Below are positions 1 to 5,714 of a DNA stretch of 6,782 nucleotides, in pieces. Every line of letters starts with the position of its first letter. The stretch's first letter is position 1. The notes under the pieces were generated by a model. That model did no database searches. It was not told where the DNA came from and saw only the letters and a program-made list of their open reading frames with translations. Location: contig JACGUK010000056.1 of assembly GCA_024256265.1 (NCBI GenBank), positions 1-6,782 on the forward strand, given 5' to 3'. Made by a program: the position numbers and the translations under genes. Source of the DNA: an archaeon (GTDB lineage Archaea; Thermoproteota; Nitrososphaeria; Nitrososphaerales; JACAEJ01).

Positions 1-1
1 A

Positions 2-85
2 AGACATAGAGTAATTAGGGAAATAATAGCTGGATTCCTTAAGTTGTTAGAAAGGGTTGACAATTTGTCATACGCACAACTATAA
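2..85 (+). CDS. C-terminal tail of a possible gene entering from the left
   Basis: One frame is open from the window edge to a TAA at 83-85, giving 27 residues that end in NLSYAQL. The stretch REIIAGFLKLLERVDNL alternates charged and hydrophobic residues like an amphipathic helix, which favours real coding. A short hairpin follows at once. The piece is too short to assign a family, and a frame of this length can be open by chance, so this is a tentative call. It would be convergent with the regulator at 151-501. Confidence 0.3.
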   Translation, partial: RHRVIREIIAGFLKLLERVDNLSYAQL

Positions 86-105
86 TAGCAAAAAGGCTAT
101 CTTTT
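85..105. terminator. Small hairpin between convergent genes, possible bidirectional terminator
   Basis: ATAGC (85-89) and GCTAT (96-100) form a 5-bp stem around an A-rich loop, followed by CTTTT on the + strand. On the - strand the loop reads CTTTTT. It lies between the + strand stop at 85 and the - strand stop at 151, where a shared terminator would be useful. The stem is short, so the call is weak. Confidence 0.25.
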
Positions 106-150
106 AGATGAAATGTGGCATCTTCTCGTGCCTACCAGTCCAGAATATGC

Positions 151-501
151 TTAAGCTGGTAATTCTATCTCTTCTTTTGCTTTCTTCATGCTTATTTCTA
201 AACTTAACTTCTGTATGGCTTTGACTATCGGTGATTCTTCGTTCAATCTATAGAGCTTTGAAGCTCTAACCCTTCTGTTGATCTCGATTACTTCTAATTC
301 TATGAGCCTAGGGATAAATCGGTAGAAGGTTCTATAGCCTACATGAGTCTGCCTAGCTATCTCCTTCAGAGTGTAGTCTGAGCCTCTGTGCACAGATAAG
401 AACTGTATTGTTCTGCAGATTGGTGTATCTCCAAATAAGGCTCCTAAAGAGTACCAATCCCAAAACTCCTCTGGAAGAGTTTGTTGTTCTGGAATATTCA
501 T
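151..501 (-). CDS. Small archaeal winged helix-turn-helix regulator
   Basis: This 116-residue protein is probably a cytoplasmic DNA-binding regulator. Residues about 28-90 fit a winged helix: a first helix (ICRTIQFLSVHRG), a helix-turn-helix pair (TLKEIARQTHVGYRTFYRFIPRLIELEVI), then a basic wing (NRRVRASKLYRLNEES). A Lys/Glu-rich helix closes the chain and may serve dimerisation. There is no ligand domain, metal site or membrane segment. The target and signal cannot be read from the sequence. The ATG at 499-501 is favoured because a TATA-like element about 30 nt upstream puts the transcription start only a few bases before it. The gene stands alone on the - strand, downstream of cimA but separated by about 245 nt with its own promoter. 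The wHTH call is firm; the family is not. Confidence 0.8.
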   Translation of the reverse strand: MNIPEQQTLPEEFWDWYSLGALFGDTPICRTIQFLSVHRGSDYTLKEIARQTHVGYRTFYRFIPRLIELEVIEINRRVRASKLYRLNEESPIVKAIQKLSLEISMKKAKEEIELPA

Positions 502-526
502 TTTCTGCAGATGATCGTATAAATGC

Positions 527-537
527 CTATATTTAAG
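527..537 (-). promoter_or_regulatory. TATA box (box A) for the wHTH gene
   Basis: On the - strand the sequence reads CTTAAATATAG. Its centre is about 32 nt from the ATG at 501, so transcription would begin around 505-508 and leave a leader of only a few bases. A second AT-rich element (ATTTATA, 519-525) is too close to the ATG to place a start upstream of it. Confidence 0.5.
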
Positions 538-599
538 AGCTTTATAGAAATGGCTTTCAATAAATCCGAGAAGGCTTCATAAGGTTAGAGAGGTTCTTG

Positions 600-636
600 A
601 GAGTAAGATTTGAACCCATGCTAATGACTCTTAGCA
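600..636 (-). other. Possible decayed tRNA 3' part (T-arm next to a hairpin)
   Basis: On the - strand, TGGG-TTCAAAT-CTTA looks like a tRNA T-arm with G-U pairs. Directly 5' of it is a perfect 6-bp hairpin TGCTAA/TTAGCA (619-636), placed like the long variable arm of a Leu or Ser tRNA. No matching D-arm, anticodon arm or 5' acceptor strand is visible. It may be a decayed remnant or chance. The rest of the 502-746 gap shows nothing else beyond the promoter. Confidence 0.2.
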
Positions 637-746
637 TTTTGTAAAGGCTTTAGACTATAAGTATGGATTAGCTAAATGCGATAATAATGCAATAATTTTT
701 CATACATGAATAACTGAATTTTTATCCTTCACTTCATCTACAATTT

Positions 747-2336
747 CTAATATGAAAATTTTTTTATTTTATCGATTATCAGTCTATATGCATAACCATC
801 TATGAGAGCCATTGCGCTAGCTTCTATTATGTTATCAGACAGAGCAGTTGTAGCCCATTGAAGACTATCATCCTTAAACTCTATGAATGCTCTAACTGTT
901 GACGCTGTACCACTGGCACTATCAACAACTGTCACCTTATAGTTGATTAAATTGACATTTTTTAGCTGAGGGAAGCACTTTAAGAGAGCTTTTCTTAAGG
1001 CTTGATCTAGAGCATGGACAGGACCGACTCCTATTGAGACTTCATGCAAAACCTCATTTCCAACTTTTACCATAACTTCTCCACTAGTGAATTTGGAACT
1101 ATTCTTCATCGTAGAGACTCTCCAAAGTTGGACTTGAAAGGGATAAAGATCATAACCCATGGATTTTAAGAAGATCAAGTGCACAGTAGCATTTGCATCT
1201 TCGATATGATAGCCTTGAGCTTCCATACGCTTTATCTCATTTAGGACTTTGTCTACTACATCACTCTGCTTATCCAGTTTTATCCCAAACTTTAAAGCCA
1301 TATTCATCACACTCGCTCTCCCTGATAGCTCTGAGATAGAGAGCTCTCGACGATTCCCCACTAGAAATGGGTCTATGTGCTCGTAAGCCCTTGATTGCTT
1401 TAACATGGCATCTATATGCACACCACCTTTATGGGCAAAGGCGTTCTTCCCCACGTAAGGCTGATAAGGGTTAGGAGGCAAGTTCGTTAGTTCGTATACA
1501 TACTTTGAAAGAGCTGATAAATTCTTTAACTGCTCACTTATTGGCTTATCATTAATCAAAGCTCTAAGACCCATTTTAAAGTGAAGAGCTGGCAGTACTT
1601 GGCAAAGATCAGCATTACCACATCTCTCTCCGAGACCATTTATCGTACCTTGCACATGATTTACTCCTGATAATACAGCCATAAGAGTATTGGCAACTGC
1701 AAGCCCAGAATCATTATGACAATGAATACCAATAGGTATCTTTAATTCAGCCTTTGTTCTCTTAACTATGCTTTGAATGTCTGAGGTTAAAGTTCCCCCG
1801 TTTGTATCACAAAGCGCTATCACTTGCGCTCCTGCTTCTTCTGCTTTCTTTACTACCCTTAAAGCGTATTCATAATTACCCTTAAAACCATCAAAAAAAT
1901 GCTCTGCATCGAATATAACATCAAGGCCATGATTTTTGAGATATTCTATAGAATCTTCAACCATCCTTAAGTTTTCATCTAATGTAGTATGTAATACTTC
2001 AGTAACATGTAAATCCCAAGCCTTGCCAAATATAACTACAGTCTTTACTTCTGTTTCAAGGAGAGTATTCAGCATTGAGTCCTTGCTAGGTGTAATGTCT
2101 TTCTTCCTTGTGCTACCAAAGGCAACTATCTCAGAATTTTTTAAAGGGATATCCTTAATGGCTTTGAAGAACTCTATATCCTTTGGGTTTGAACCAGGCC
2201 AGCCTCCTTCAATGTATCTTATTCCCAATTCATCAAGGCGTTGAGCTATGCTGAGTTTATCCTGTAGGGAGAAGCTAACTCCATAGGTCTGGGCTCCATC
2301 CCTCAATGTTGTATCCAGAATCTCTACGTAATCTAA
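747..2336 (-). CDS. cimA: (R)-citramalate synthase (TIGR00977-type)
   Basis: The enzyme condenses pyruvate with acetyl-CoA to citramalate, the first step of the threonine-independent isoleucine route, in the cytoplasm. It belongs to the isopropylmalate/citramalate synthase (DRE-TIM) superfamily. Numbering from 2336, the catalytic LDTTLRDGAQ is at 7-16 (Arg12, Asp13), DAEHFFDG, a hallmark of this subfamily, at about 143-150, CDTNGG at 176-181, the metal-binding HCHND at 205-209 and GLGERCGNADL at 234-244. A C-terminal LeuA-type dimer/allosteric domain spans about 405-529 and ends with NIIEAS near 502. At about 529 residues it is the normal family length, and isoleucine feedback through this domain is likely. 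The start is odd. The conserved N-terminus needs the frame to open upstream of the TTG at 2306, yet no ATG, GTG or TTG lies between an in-frame stop and that point. The SD points to a TTA at 2334-2336. The function call is strong; the start is unresolved. Confidence 0.93.
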   Translation of the reverse strand, partial: LDYVEILDTTLRDGAQTYGVSFSLQDKLSIAQRLDELGIRYIEGGWPGSNPKDIEFFKAIKDIPLKNSEIVAFGSTRKKDITPSKDSMLNTLLETEVKTVVIFGKAWDLHVTEVLHTTLDENLRMVEDSIEYLKNHGLDVIFDAEHFFDGFKGNYEYALRVVKKAEEAGAQVIALCDTNGGTLTSDIQSIVKRTKAELKIPIGIHCHNDSGLAVANTLMAVLSGVNHVQGTINGLGERCGNADLCQVLPALHFKMGLRALINDKPISEQLKNLSALSKYVYELTNLPPNPYQPYVGKNAFAHKGGVHIDAMLKQSRAYEHIDPFLVGNRRELSISELSGRASVMNMALKFGIKLDKQSDVVDKVLNEIKRMEAQGYHIEDANATVHLIFLKSMGYDLYPFQVQLWRVSTMKNSSKFTSGEVMVKVGNEVLHEVSIGVGPVHALDQALRKALLKCFPQLKNVNLINYKVTVVDSASGTASTVRAFIEFKDDSLQWATTALSDNIIEASAMALIDGYAYRLIIDKIKKFSY

Positions 2337-2343
2337 CTCTGTA

Positions 2344-2351
2344 ACCTCCTT
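2344..2351 (-). promoter_or_regulatory. Strong Shine-Dalgarno of cimA
   Basis: The - strand reads AAGGAGGT, almost a perfect anti-16S match. It lies exactly 7 nt before a TTA codon (2336-2334) that sits where homologues have their initiator Met (xDYVEILDTTLRDG). The inferred transcription start (about 2352) falls right in front of it, so this is very likely the true translation signal. Confidence 0.75.
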
Positions 2352-2373
2352 AACAAATTTTCAATAATTTCAT

Positions 2374-2383
2374 TAATATAAGG
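2374..2383 (-). promoter_or_regulatory. TATA box of cimA
   Basis: The - strand reads CCTTATATTA. Its centre is about 26 nt upstream of 2352, which puts the transcript start just before the SD. This means a small upstream reading frame beginning at about 2371 would not be transcribed. Confidence 0.5.
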
Positions 2384-2632
2384 ATAACTAAATAGATAGA
2401 TAGCATCAGAAAAATTTTTTCATTAATACTCTTTTTCCATTACTTCATGCATTAGAGTATATTAAAACTTGTTCATGATAAAGTATGGTAAATTTATTGA
2501 AATTTTAGCCTCTGGGCAAATGCAAAGCAATTTTATGATTATAGTGGAGTTAATGGGATAATCTACTATTGAAGATGGGTAATAACATTCAAAAGGCTAA
2601 TCCTAACAATCGGAAGAAAAAATTGAATCTTT

Positions 2633-2790
2633 TTAAAGATTTGCTGAGTAACTTTTAGCTTGAATAATTCTATCGTGTACAATCACTATTTGCCCTTCTA
2701 GAATTCGTTCGCTATCTATAGGCGTAATCATCCCTGAAAACATTGCATTTTTAGAAAAGGTAAAATTAGGAGGAGTAGACCAACGGTCTT
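2633..2790 (-). pseudogene. Possible N-terminal remnant of an amidohydrolase
   Basis: A - strand frame encodes FSKNAMFSGMITPIDSE followed by RILEGQIVIVHDRIIQ. This resembles the first beta-strands of amidohydrolase-family enzymes (pattern KNA...DG...ILEG.VVIEDGRI). The frame stops at 2633, long before any metal-binding HxH, and nothing similar continues in other frames. It also sits in the promoter region of the + strand gene at 2872. If real, it is a dead 5' fragment. The similarity is judged by eye and could be chance. The rest of the 535-nt gap (2337-2871) shows only promoter elements. Confidence 0.25.
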
Positions 2791-2831
2791 CTAAATACTC
2801 ATTGAGAGAATAGTAAATATTATAAATCAAA

Positions 2832-2865
2832 CTTATATACATTAAAGTAATAAATCTAAAAGGAT
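2832..2865 (+). promoter_or_regulatory. Promoter and SD for the 2872 operon
   Basis: CTTATATAC (2832-2840) is a good archaeal TATA box. About 24 nt downstream is AAGGAT (2860-2865), an SD-like motif ending about 6-7 nt before the ATG at 2872. Spacing predicts a short leader of about 12 nt. Confidence 0.6.
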
Positions 2866-2871
2866 TGCAAT

Positions 2872-3321
2872 ATGAATGAAATTAACTATCGAATTAAATA
2901 TAGAAAGGGCGATTTTGAAGTTGAAGTTCAAGGCGACAAGGAGTGGGTTGAGAAAAAGTTCAAGGAATTGGCGGAAGGTAAAGTAGTTGCTCCCGAAGCG
3001 CCAACTCCGGAAGTTAAAGTACTCCCAACTTCTTTGGTTGAATTTATTAAAGCTAAGGGGAATCCGAGTGAGCATACAGACATCGCAATACTCTTTTCTT
3101 ATTGGTTGCACAAGAAAGAAAAGATGGGTTCATATAATAAAGATGATATTGAGAAATGCTATACTGAAGCGAGAATTACGAAACCGATGAATATAACCGA
3201 TGTCATGAACAGACTTCAAGGGAAAGGGTACCTAATGCCTGCTCCCGAAAAGAAGGATAACAAAAAGGCTTGGGTTATAACAAGATCGGGCGAAGAATAC
3301 GTTGAACAAATGAAATCGTGA
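2872..3321 (+). CDS. Unrecognised two-domain protein with C-terminal winged helix
   Basis: I do not recognise the family of this 149-residue protein. Residues 1-34 form a small charged alpha/beta unit (YRIKYRKGDFEVEVQGDKEW, then a Lys-rich helix). A Pro/Glu/Val linker follows at about 38-52. Residues about 53-149 look like a winged helix: SLVEFIKAKG, TDIAILFSYWL, a recognition-type helix in ITKPMNITDVMNRLQGKGYL, and a wing ending in WVITRSGEEYVEQM. It has no signal peptide, membrane segment or obvious catalytic residues. It has its own TATA box and SD, and it runs into the next gene with a GTGA overlap, so the two are probably co-translated. By analogy with other HEPN modules it could be the sensor, regulator or antitoxin partner of the downstream HEPN-like protein; that is inference. 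Confidence 0.8.
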   Translation: MNEINYRIKYRKGDFEVEVQGDKEWVEKKFKELAEGKVVAPEAPTPEVKVLPTSLVEFIKAKGNPSEHTDIAILFSYWLHKKEKMGSYNKDDIEKCYTEARITKPMNITDVMNRLQGKGYLMPAPEKKDNKKAWVITRSGEEYVEQMKS

Positions 3322-3329
3322 TCTGCACG

Positions 3330-4094
3330 ATGGTAAAATACGAGAAGTTCGCCGAAGAGTTGATCACTGAGGGAATCGACAAAACTATTGTTGACAAACT
3401 CATCGATGAGTATAGAATTGTTAAGAATAAATATCTCCTTGGCGATCATGAGACAGTTATTCTTCATTCAGCGAAATTTTCCGAACTCATTCTTGCGCTG
3501 ATCAAGAATAAAGTGTCAGGAAAAAGTGTTAACATTGATGATATTCATTTCAATAAACTCTGTGAAGAAATTAGAAACTATCCTAAATCAAGCGCCGAAG
3601 CAGTAATCCTAACTTTAGCGATTCCTAGAGTTGCGGAATCTGTCTACACCATTCGAAGTAAAAAGGACATTGTTCACGCCAAGACGATCGATCCGAGTTT
3701 TGTAGATTCCTCTTATTGTGTTTCGGCATGTGATTGGATGCTTTCTGAACTTGTTTTACTATTTTTCAAGGCGAACGAGAATGAAGCAAATGAGTTGATC
3801 AACTCTATACTTAAGAAGAAAGTTCCGACGGTAGAAGAATTTGAAGATGGAACCATTGTAATCCTTCGAAAGGATTTGTCTATGACTCATGAAATCTTAC
3901 TTACTTTCTATCATTACTATCCGGAGAGGCTCTCGAACGAAGATTTGATCAAATTAATCAAATCAAAGAAGATATACATCCATCTGTATCGCCTCGAAAA
4001 TGAGAGGCTCATTCATAGAACAAAGGAAGGTAGCAAATTAACAAAGCTCGGGATTGAATATGTTGAAGATGAAATACTGATGAAGAAAACATAA
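3330..4094 (+). CDS. HEPN-like helical protein with C-terminal winged helix
   Basis: This protein has about 254 residues. The first 150 are almost all helical. They contain SAKFSELILALIKNK, a helix typical of HEPN folds, then RSKKDIVH (Arg109 and His116, an R-x6-H motif) and DPSFVDSSYCVSACDWMLSE. HEPN RNases use an R-x4-6-H motif, so an RNA-cleaving or abortive-infection role is plausible but not shown. Residues about 190-246 form a winged helix (RLSNEDLIKLIKSKKIYIHL through TKLGIEYVEDE). I prefer the ATG at 3330 because GTGAT (3318-3322) upstream is an SD match at 7 nt; a GTG at 3318, overlapping the previous stop by 4 nt, would add MICT. It is coupled to the gene at 2872. A T-run follows at 4118-4122. 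It could instead be a non-catalytic DNA- or RNA-binding protein. Confidence 0.8.
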   Translation: MVKYEKFAEELITEGIDKTIVDKLIDEYRIVKNKYLLGDHETVILHSAKFSELILALIKNKVSGKSVNIDDIHFNKLCEEIRNYPKSSAEAVILTLAIPRVAESVYTIRSKKDIVHAKTIDPSFVDSSYCVSACDWMLSELVLLFFKANENEANELINSILKKKVPTVEEFEDGTIVILRKDLSMTHEILLTFYHYYPERLSNEDLIKLIKSKKIYIHLYRLENERLIHRTKEGSKLTKLGIEYVEDEILMKKT

Positions 4095-4117
4095 AGAACA
4101 ACCGGACTCTAAGCTAG

Positions 4118-4122
4118 TTTTT
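4118..4122 (+). terminator. Oligo-T run after the wHTH/HEPN-like pair
   Basis: Five T residues follow CTAAGCTAG, 24 nt after the stop at 4094. Archaeal transcripts often end at such T-runs without a strong hairpin. One short run is weak evidence. Confidence 0.25.
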
Positions 4123-4157
4123 GCGTCGGAATTTAAATTTATACCCTATAAAACAAC

Positions 4158-4193
4158 GGGGCCCGGTGGGATTTGAACCCACGACCGCCACCT
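4158..4193 (-). other. 3' half of a tRNA: likely integration scar (att-like) or tRNA pseudogene
   Basis: The - strand carries an intact T-arm (GTGGG-TTCAAAT-CCCAC), the variable-loop type CGGTC, a possible 3' anticodon strand GGTGG, and a 3' acceptor strand CGGGCCC with C as the next base. Homology to a tRNA stops at about position 38, the anticodon loop, and no 5' half lies upstream. Such 3'-half fragments are typical of the far end of elements that integrate into tRNA genes. It is not from the nearby tRNA-Trp: the T-arm region matches over 20+ nt but the acceptor differs (CGGGCCC against CGACCCC). C73 would suit tRNA-His if the end is authentic. If it is a scar, the orientation puts the element at higher coordinates, so it would include AbiV. 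Confidence 0.65.
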
Positions 4194-4205
4194 AAAAAGG
4201 AGCGA

Positions 4206-4260
4206 AAGTATAAAGATCTAGGAGACAAATTAATCAAGAAATTGAGGCGAACGAAAGGTG
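4206..4260 (+). promoter_or_regulatory. TATA box and SD of the AbiV-like gene
   Basis: TATAAAG (4209-4215) lies just inside the tRNA fragment and would start transcription near 4240. GAAAGGTG (4253-4260) is an SD-like motif 7 nt before the GTG at 4268. The gene therefore carries its own promoter next to the scar. Confidence 0.5.
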
Positions 4261-4267
4261 TTTAAAA

Positions 4268-4582
4268 GTGGTAACAAAAGTGTCGAAAGTAAAAGAGTTG
4301 TCACTAGAGGAAATTGAGTTAGGGCGTGCTAAAGCATTAGCGAACGCACGTGCTTTAATTGAGGATGCTGAAATCTTATTCGCGGCTGGTCGATACCCAC
4401 GATCCTTTGCAATGGCTCATCTTGCTTGCGAAGAGCTCGGAAAGGTAATAATGCTTGCCAGCATTGGTATTCAAATTCGTCTAGGCCGTGCAAACTGGAA
4501 AAAATTCTGGAGGCGATTCCGCAGCCATAAAGAGAAGACCAAGAACATCCTAGGTTTGGACTACCCTGGTGTCTCCCATTAG
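4268..4582 (+). CDS. AbiV-family HEPN protein, N-terminal part
   Basis: AbiV proteins are HEPN-fold abortive-infection proteins; the Lactococcus one stops phage growth after recognising a phage protein. This 104-residue piece has the family core: a helix with NARALIEDAEILFAAGRYPR, the signature MAHLACEELGKVIML (EELGK at 55-59), and FWRRFRSHKEKT, where Arg82-x4-His87 fits the HEPN R-x4-6-H motif. The frame then stops at 4580-4582 (SH-stop), just where the family normally continues with an LYxDY segment. That segment is found in the next frame from 4569. The GTG at 4268 has a well-placed SD. Either the gene is broken by a one-base change, the two parts are separate subunits, or there is programmed slippage. 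The family call is good; activity is uncertain. Confidence 0.8.
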   Translation: MVTKVSKVKELSLEEIELGRAKALANARALIEDAEILFAAGRYPRSFAMAHLACEELGKVIMLASIGIQIRLGRANWKKFWRRFRSHKEKTKNILGLDYPGVSH

Positions 4583-4874
4583 AAGTGATGATTCAGATGT
4601 ATATGAGTATCTTAAAGATATCACAGAGCGATTTCATGTATTTGAAGACCTCAAGTTAGCCGCCCTATACACCGACTACAGTGAGGGAACATTCCAGTCT
4701 CCTGATGAGATAATTAAACGTGACATTGCTTATAACTTTCTTAAATTAGCGAAAGGCAGACTGCGTACGATAGAAGCGATAGAAAAAATTACGGTAGGTA
4801 AAATAAAAGATGCAGACATAGAAACTATCAAAGCGTTTGGGAAAAAACTAGGGTTAATAAATGAGAATTTGTGA
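4569..4874 (+). CDS. AbiV-family protein, C-terminal part in a shifted frame
   Basis: This frame encodes the expected C-terminal half of AbiV: FEDLKLAALYTDYSEG, then FQSPDEIIKRDIAYNF and a basic helix KLAKGRLRTIEAIEK. It overlaps the N-terminal frame by 14 nt and is shifted +1 against it. Joined, the two give about 200 residues, a usual AbiV length. A GTG at 4569 could start it, but there is no clear SD, so independent translation looks weak unless coupled to the upstream stop. No further in-frame stops occur up to the TGA at 4872, so if this is a mutation it is recent, or a sequencing error. Confidence 0.7.
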   Translation: MSPIRSDDSDVYEYLKDITERFHVFEDLKLAALYTDYSEGTFQSPDEIIKRDIAYNFLKLAKGRLRTIEAIEKITVGKIKDADIETIKAFGKKLGLINENL

Positions 4875-5008
4875 CACAAGACATCTAAGAGTCATTGTTG
4901 AGGTTAAATTAAGAAGACATAATCCATCGAGTAGCGTTGCTAAGGTGAGGAAACGCTGGAACAAAATAAGTCTGCGAAACGGATAATATTGCTGTACTTC
5001 TTTACAGT

Positions 5009-5062
5009 TCTGAACTCACAACTCGTAGGTTCCTGCCTTTCAGAAGCAAATCATCCTTATCA
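5009..5062 (-). pseudogene. Decayed 3' half of tRNA-Trp including part of its intron
   Basis: The + strand here matches the intact tRNA-Trp locus (about 6022-6080) in the same orientation with scattered changes. Shared blocks run in order: T-loop (TGAACTCAC for TGAACCCAC), the exon/intron region (GTAGGTTCC for ACAGGTTCC), then intron blocks CAGAAGC and ATCATCC. The intron's box C' is still readable on the - strand as ATGATTT. The T-stem and acceptor are ruined, so no tRNA can be made. It ends exactly where the DUF2283 pseudogene begins. The remaining 4875-5008 stretch shows nothing I can identify. Confidence 0.6.
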
Positions 5063-5245
5063 AGTCACTATAGCTAGAGGCTTCTTAGTTTCTCTCTTGG
5101 TTACGTTGAGTATCATGAAGCCAAGGACTTCTCCTTTTCATTTACCCTGATTAGAACATCATCCTCTAAACGCTTAAAGAAACCTTTGCCATCAAGGCTC
5201 AGAGGAAGGAATATTATGTCTGGGAAAGAGTTAACAACCTTTATT
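5060..5245 (-). pseudogene. Frameshifted DUF2283 pseudogene
   Basis: This is a decayed copy of the intact DUF2283 gene at 5715-5912, on the same strand. One frame gives DGKGFFKRLEDDVLIRVNEK, matching DGKGFFKHLEDDALIRVNKE. After a one-base shift, EVLGFMILNVTKRETKK matches EVLGFMILNVTKREAKK. The upstream part (KVVNSFPDIIFLPLSL) is diverged and has lost residues of the DPEGDLLEV strand. No start codon remains, because a TAA lies in frame at the 5' edge. Its 5' end overlaps the promoter of the protease gene on the other strand. Confidence 0.8.
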
Positions 5246-5248
5246 TAA
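5240..5248 (+). promoter_or_regulatory. TATA box of the aspartic protease gene
   Basis: TTTATTTAA is centred at about 5244, so transcription should begin around 5269-5273. That coincides with the second ATG (5273) and supports a leaderless start there rather than at 5255. Confidence 0.5.
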
Positions 5249-5272
5249 CGGCAGATGATAAGTAGAGCAGAG

Positions 5273-5629
5273 ATGGGCCACGTATACGCCGATGCTGAGA
5301 TCGTTAATCCAGAGAAGCCAACACGTAGAGTTAAGACCAAAGCCCTCATTGATACTGGAGCAACCTATACAGTCATATCTGAACGAATTTCGAAGGAATT
5401 GGGGCTGAAGATGAGGGGAAAGAAGGTCGTTAAGACAGCCAAAGGACCAGCTACTCTCAGTGTAAGCTATGCCGAGATTCTCATCGGGAAGAGATCAGGG
5501 GTTTCGACGGTTTTGGTAAGCGATGAACTCGATCAGCCTTTGATAGGTGTAGTGACGTTGGAGATCGTTGGGCTTACAGTCGATCCAACTACGGGTCAAC
5601 TCAAAGAAGTTGAGGCCCTGCTCTTATAA
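5273..5629 (+). CDS. Retropepsin-like clan AA aspartic protease, AF_0612 family
   Basis: This small soluble protein of 118 residues has one retropepsin-type domain. The catalytic signature ALIDTGATYTVIS is at about 24-36 (DTGA at 27-30), the flap region follows, and LIGVVTLEIVGLTVDPTTG near the end corresponds to the conserved hydrophobic-Gly motif that supports the active site. Proteins with a single domain of this kind act as homodimers, each giving one Asp. Substrates of this archaeal family are unknown to me. I take the ATG at 5273 (MGHVYADAEI) because the TATA box predicts a leaderless transcript starting there; an ATG at 5255 would add MISRAE. It is convergent with the intact DUF2283 gene, 85 nt apart, and divergent from the DUF2283 pseudogene. 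Confidence 0.85.
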   Translation: MGHVYADAEIVNPEKPTRRVKTKALIDTGATYTVISERISKELGLKMRGKKVVKTAKGPATLSVSYAEILIGKRSGVSTVLVSDELDQPLIGVVTLEIVGLTVDPTTGQLKEVEALLL

Positions 5630-5714
5630 GGCCTGAGGACAAATAGGATCATTGACAAAAAGCAATCGATCAAAGCAAGTAGAAAGGCTATGTCAAACGC
5701 CCGTTTCTAAATGG

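Noticed and set aside
1936..2244. 102-codon + strand frame inside cimA
   Set aside because: It lies antisense to highly conserved cimA codons and shows no protein-like pattern of its own.
2350..2373. A seven-codon upstream frame (MKLLKIC) ending at the cimA SD, like a Leu/Ile leader peptide
   Set aside because: The TATA box at 2374-2383 puts the transcript start at about 2352, so the frame would not be transcribed. No attenuator hairpins are seen.
2842..3467. Several 67-89 codon frames overlapping the wHTH and HEPN-like genes
   Set aside because: Shadows of the real genes, Phe/Leu/Ile-rich, without promoters or SD sites.
4158..4240. 3' half of a trans-spliced (split) tRNA with its own promoter on the - strand
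   Set aside because: A TATA-like string exists on the - strand, but the leader lacks the GC-rich pairing segment and BHB partner a split tRNA needs. The same string also serves as the + strand promoter of AbiV. An integration scar is simpler.
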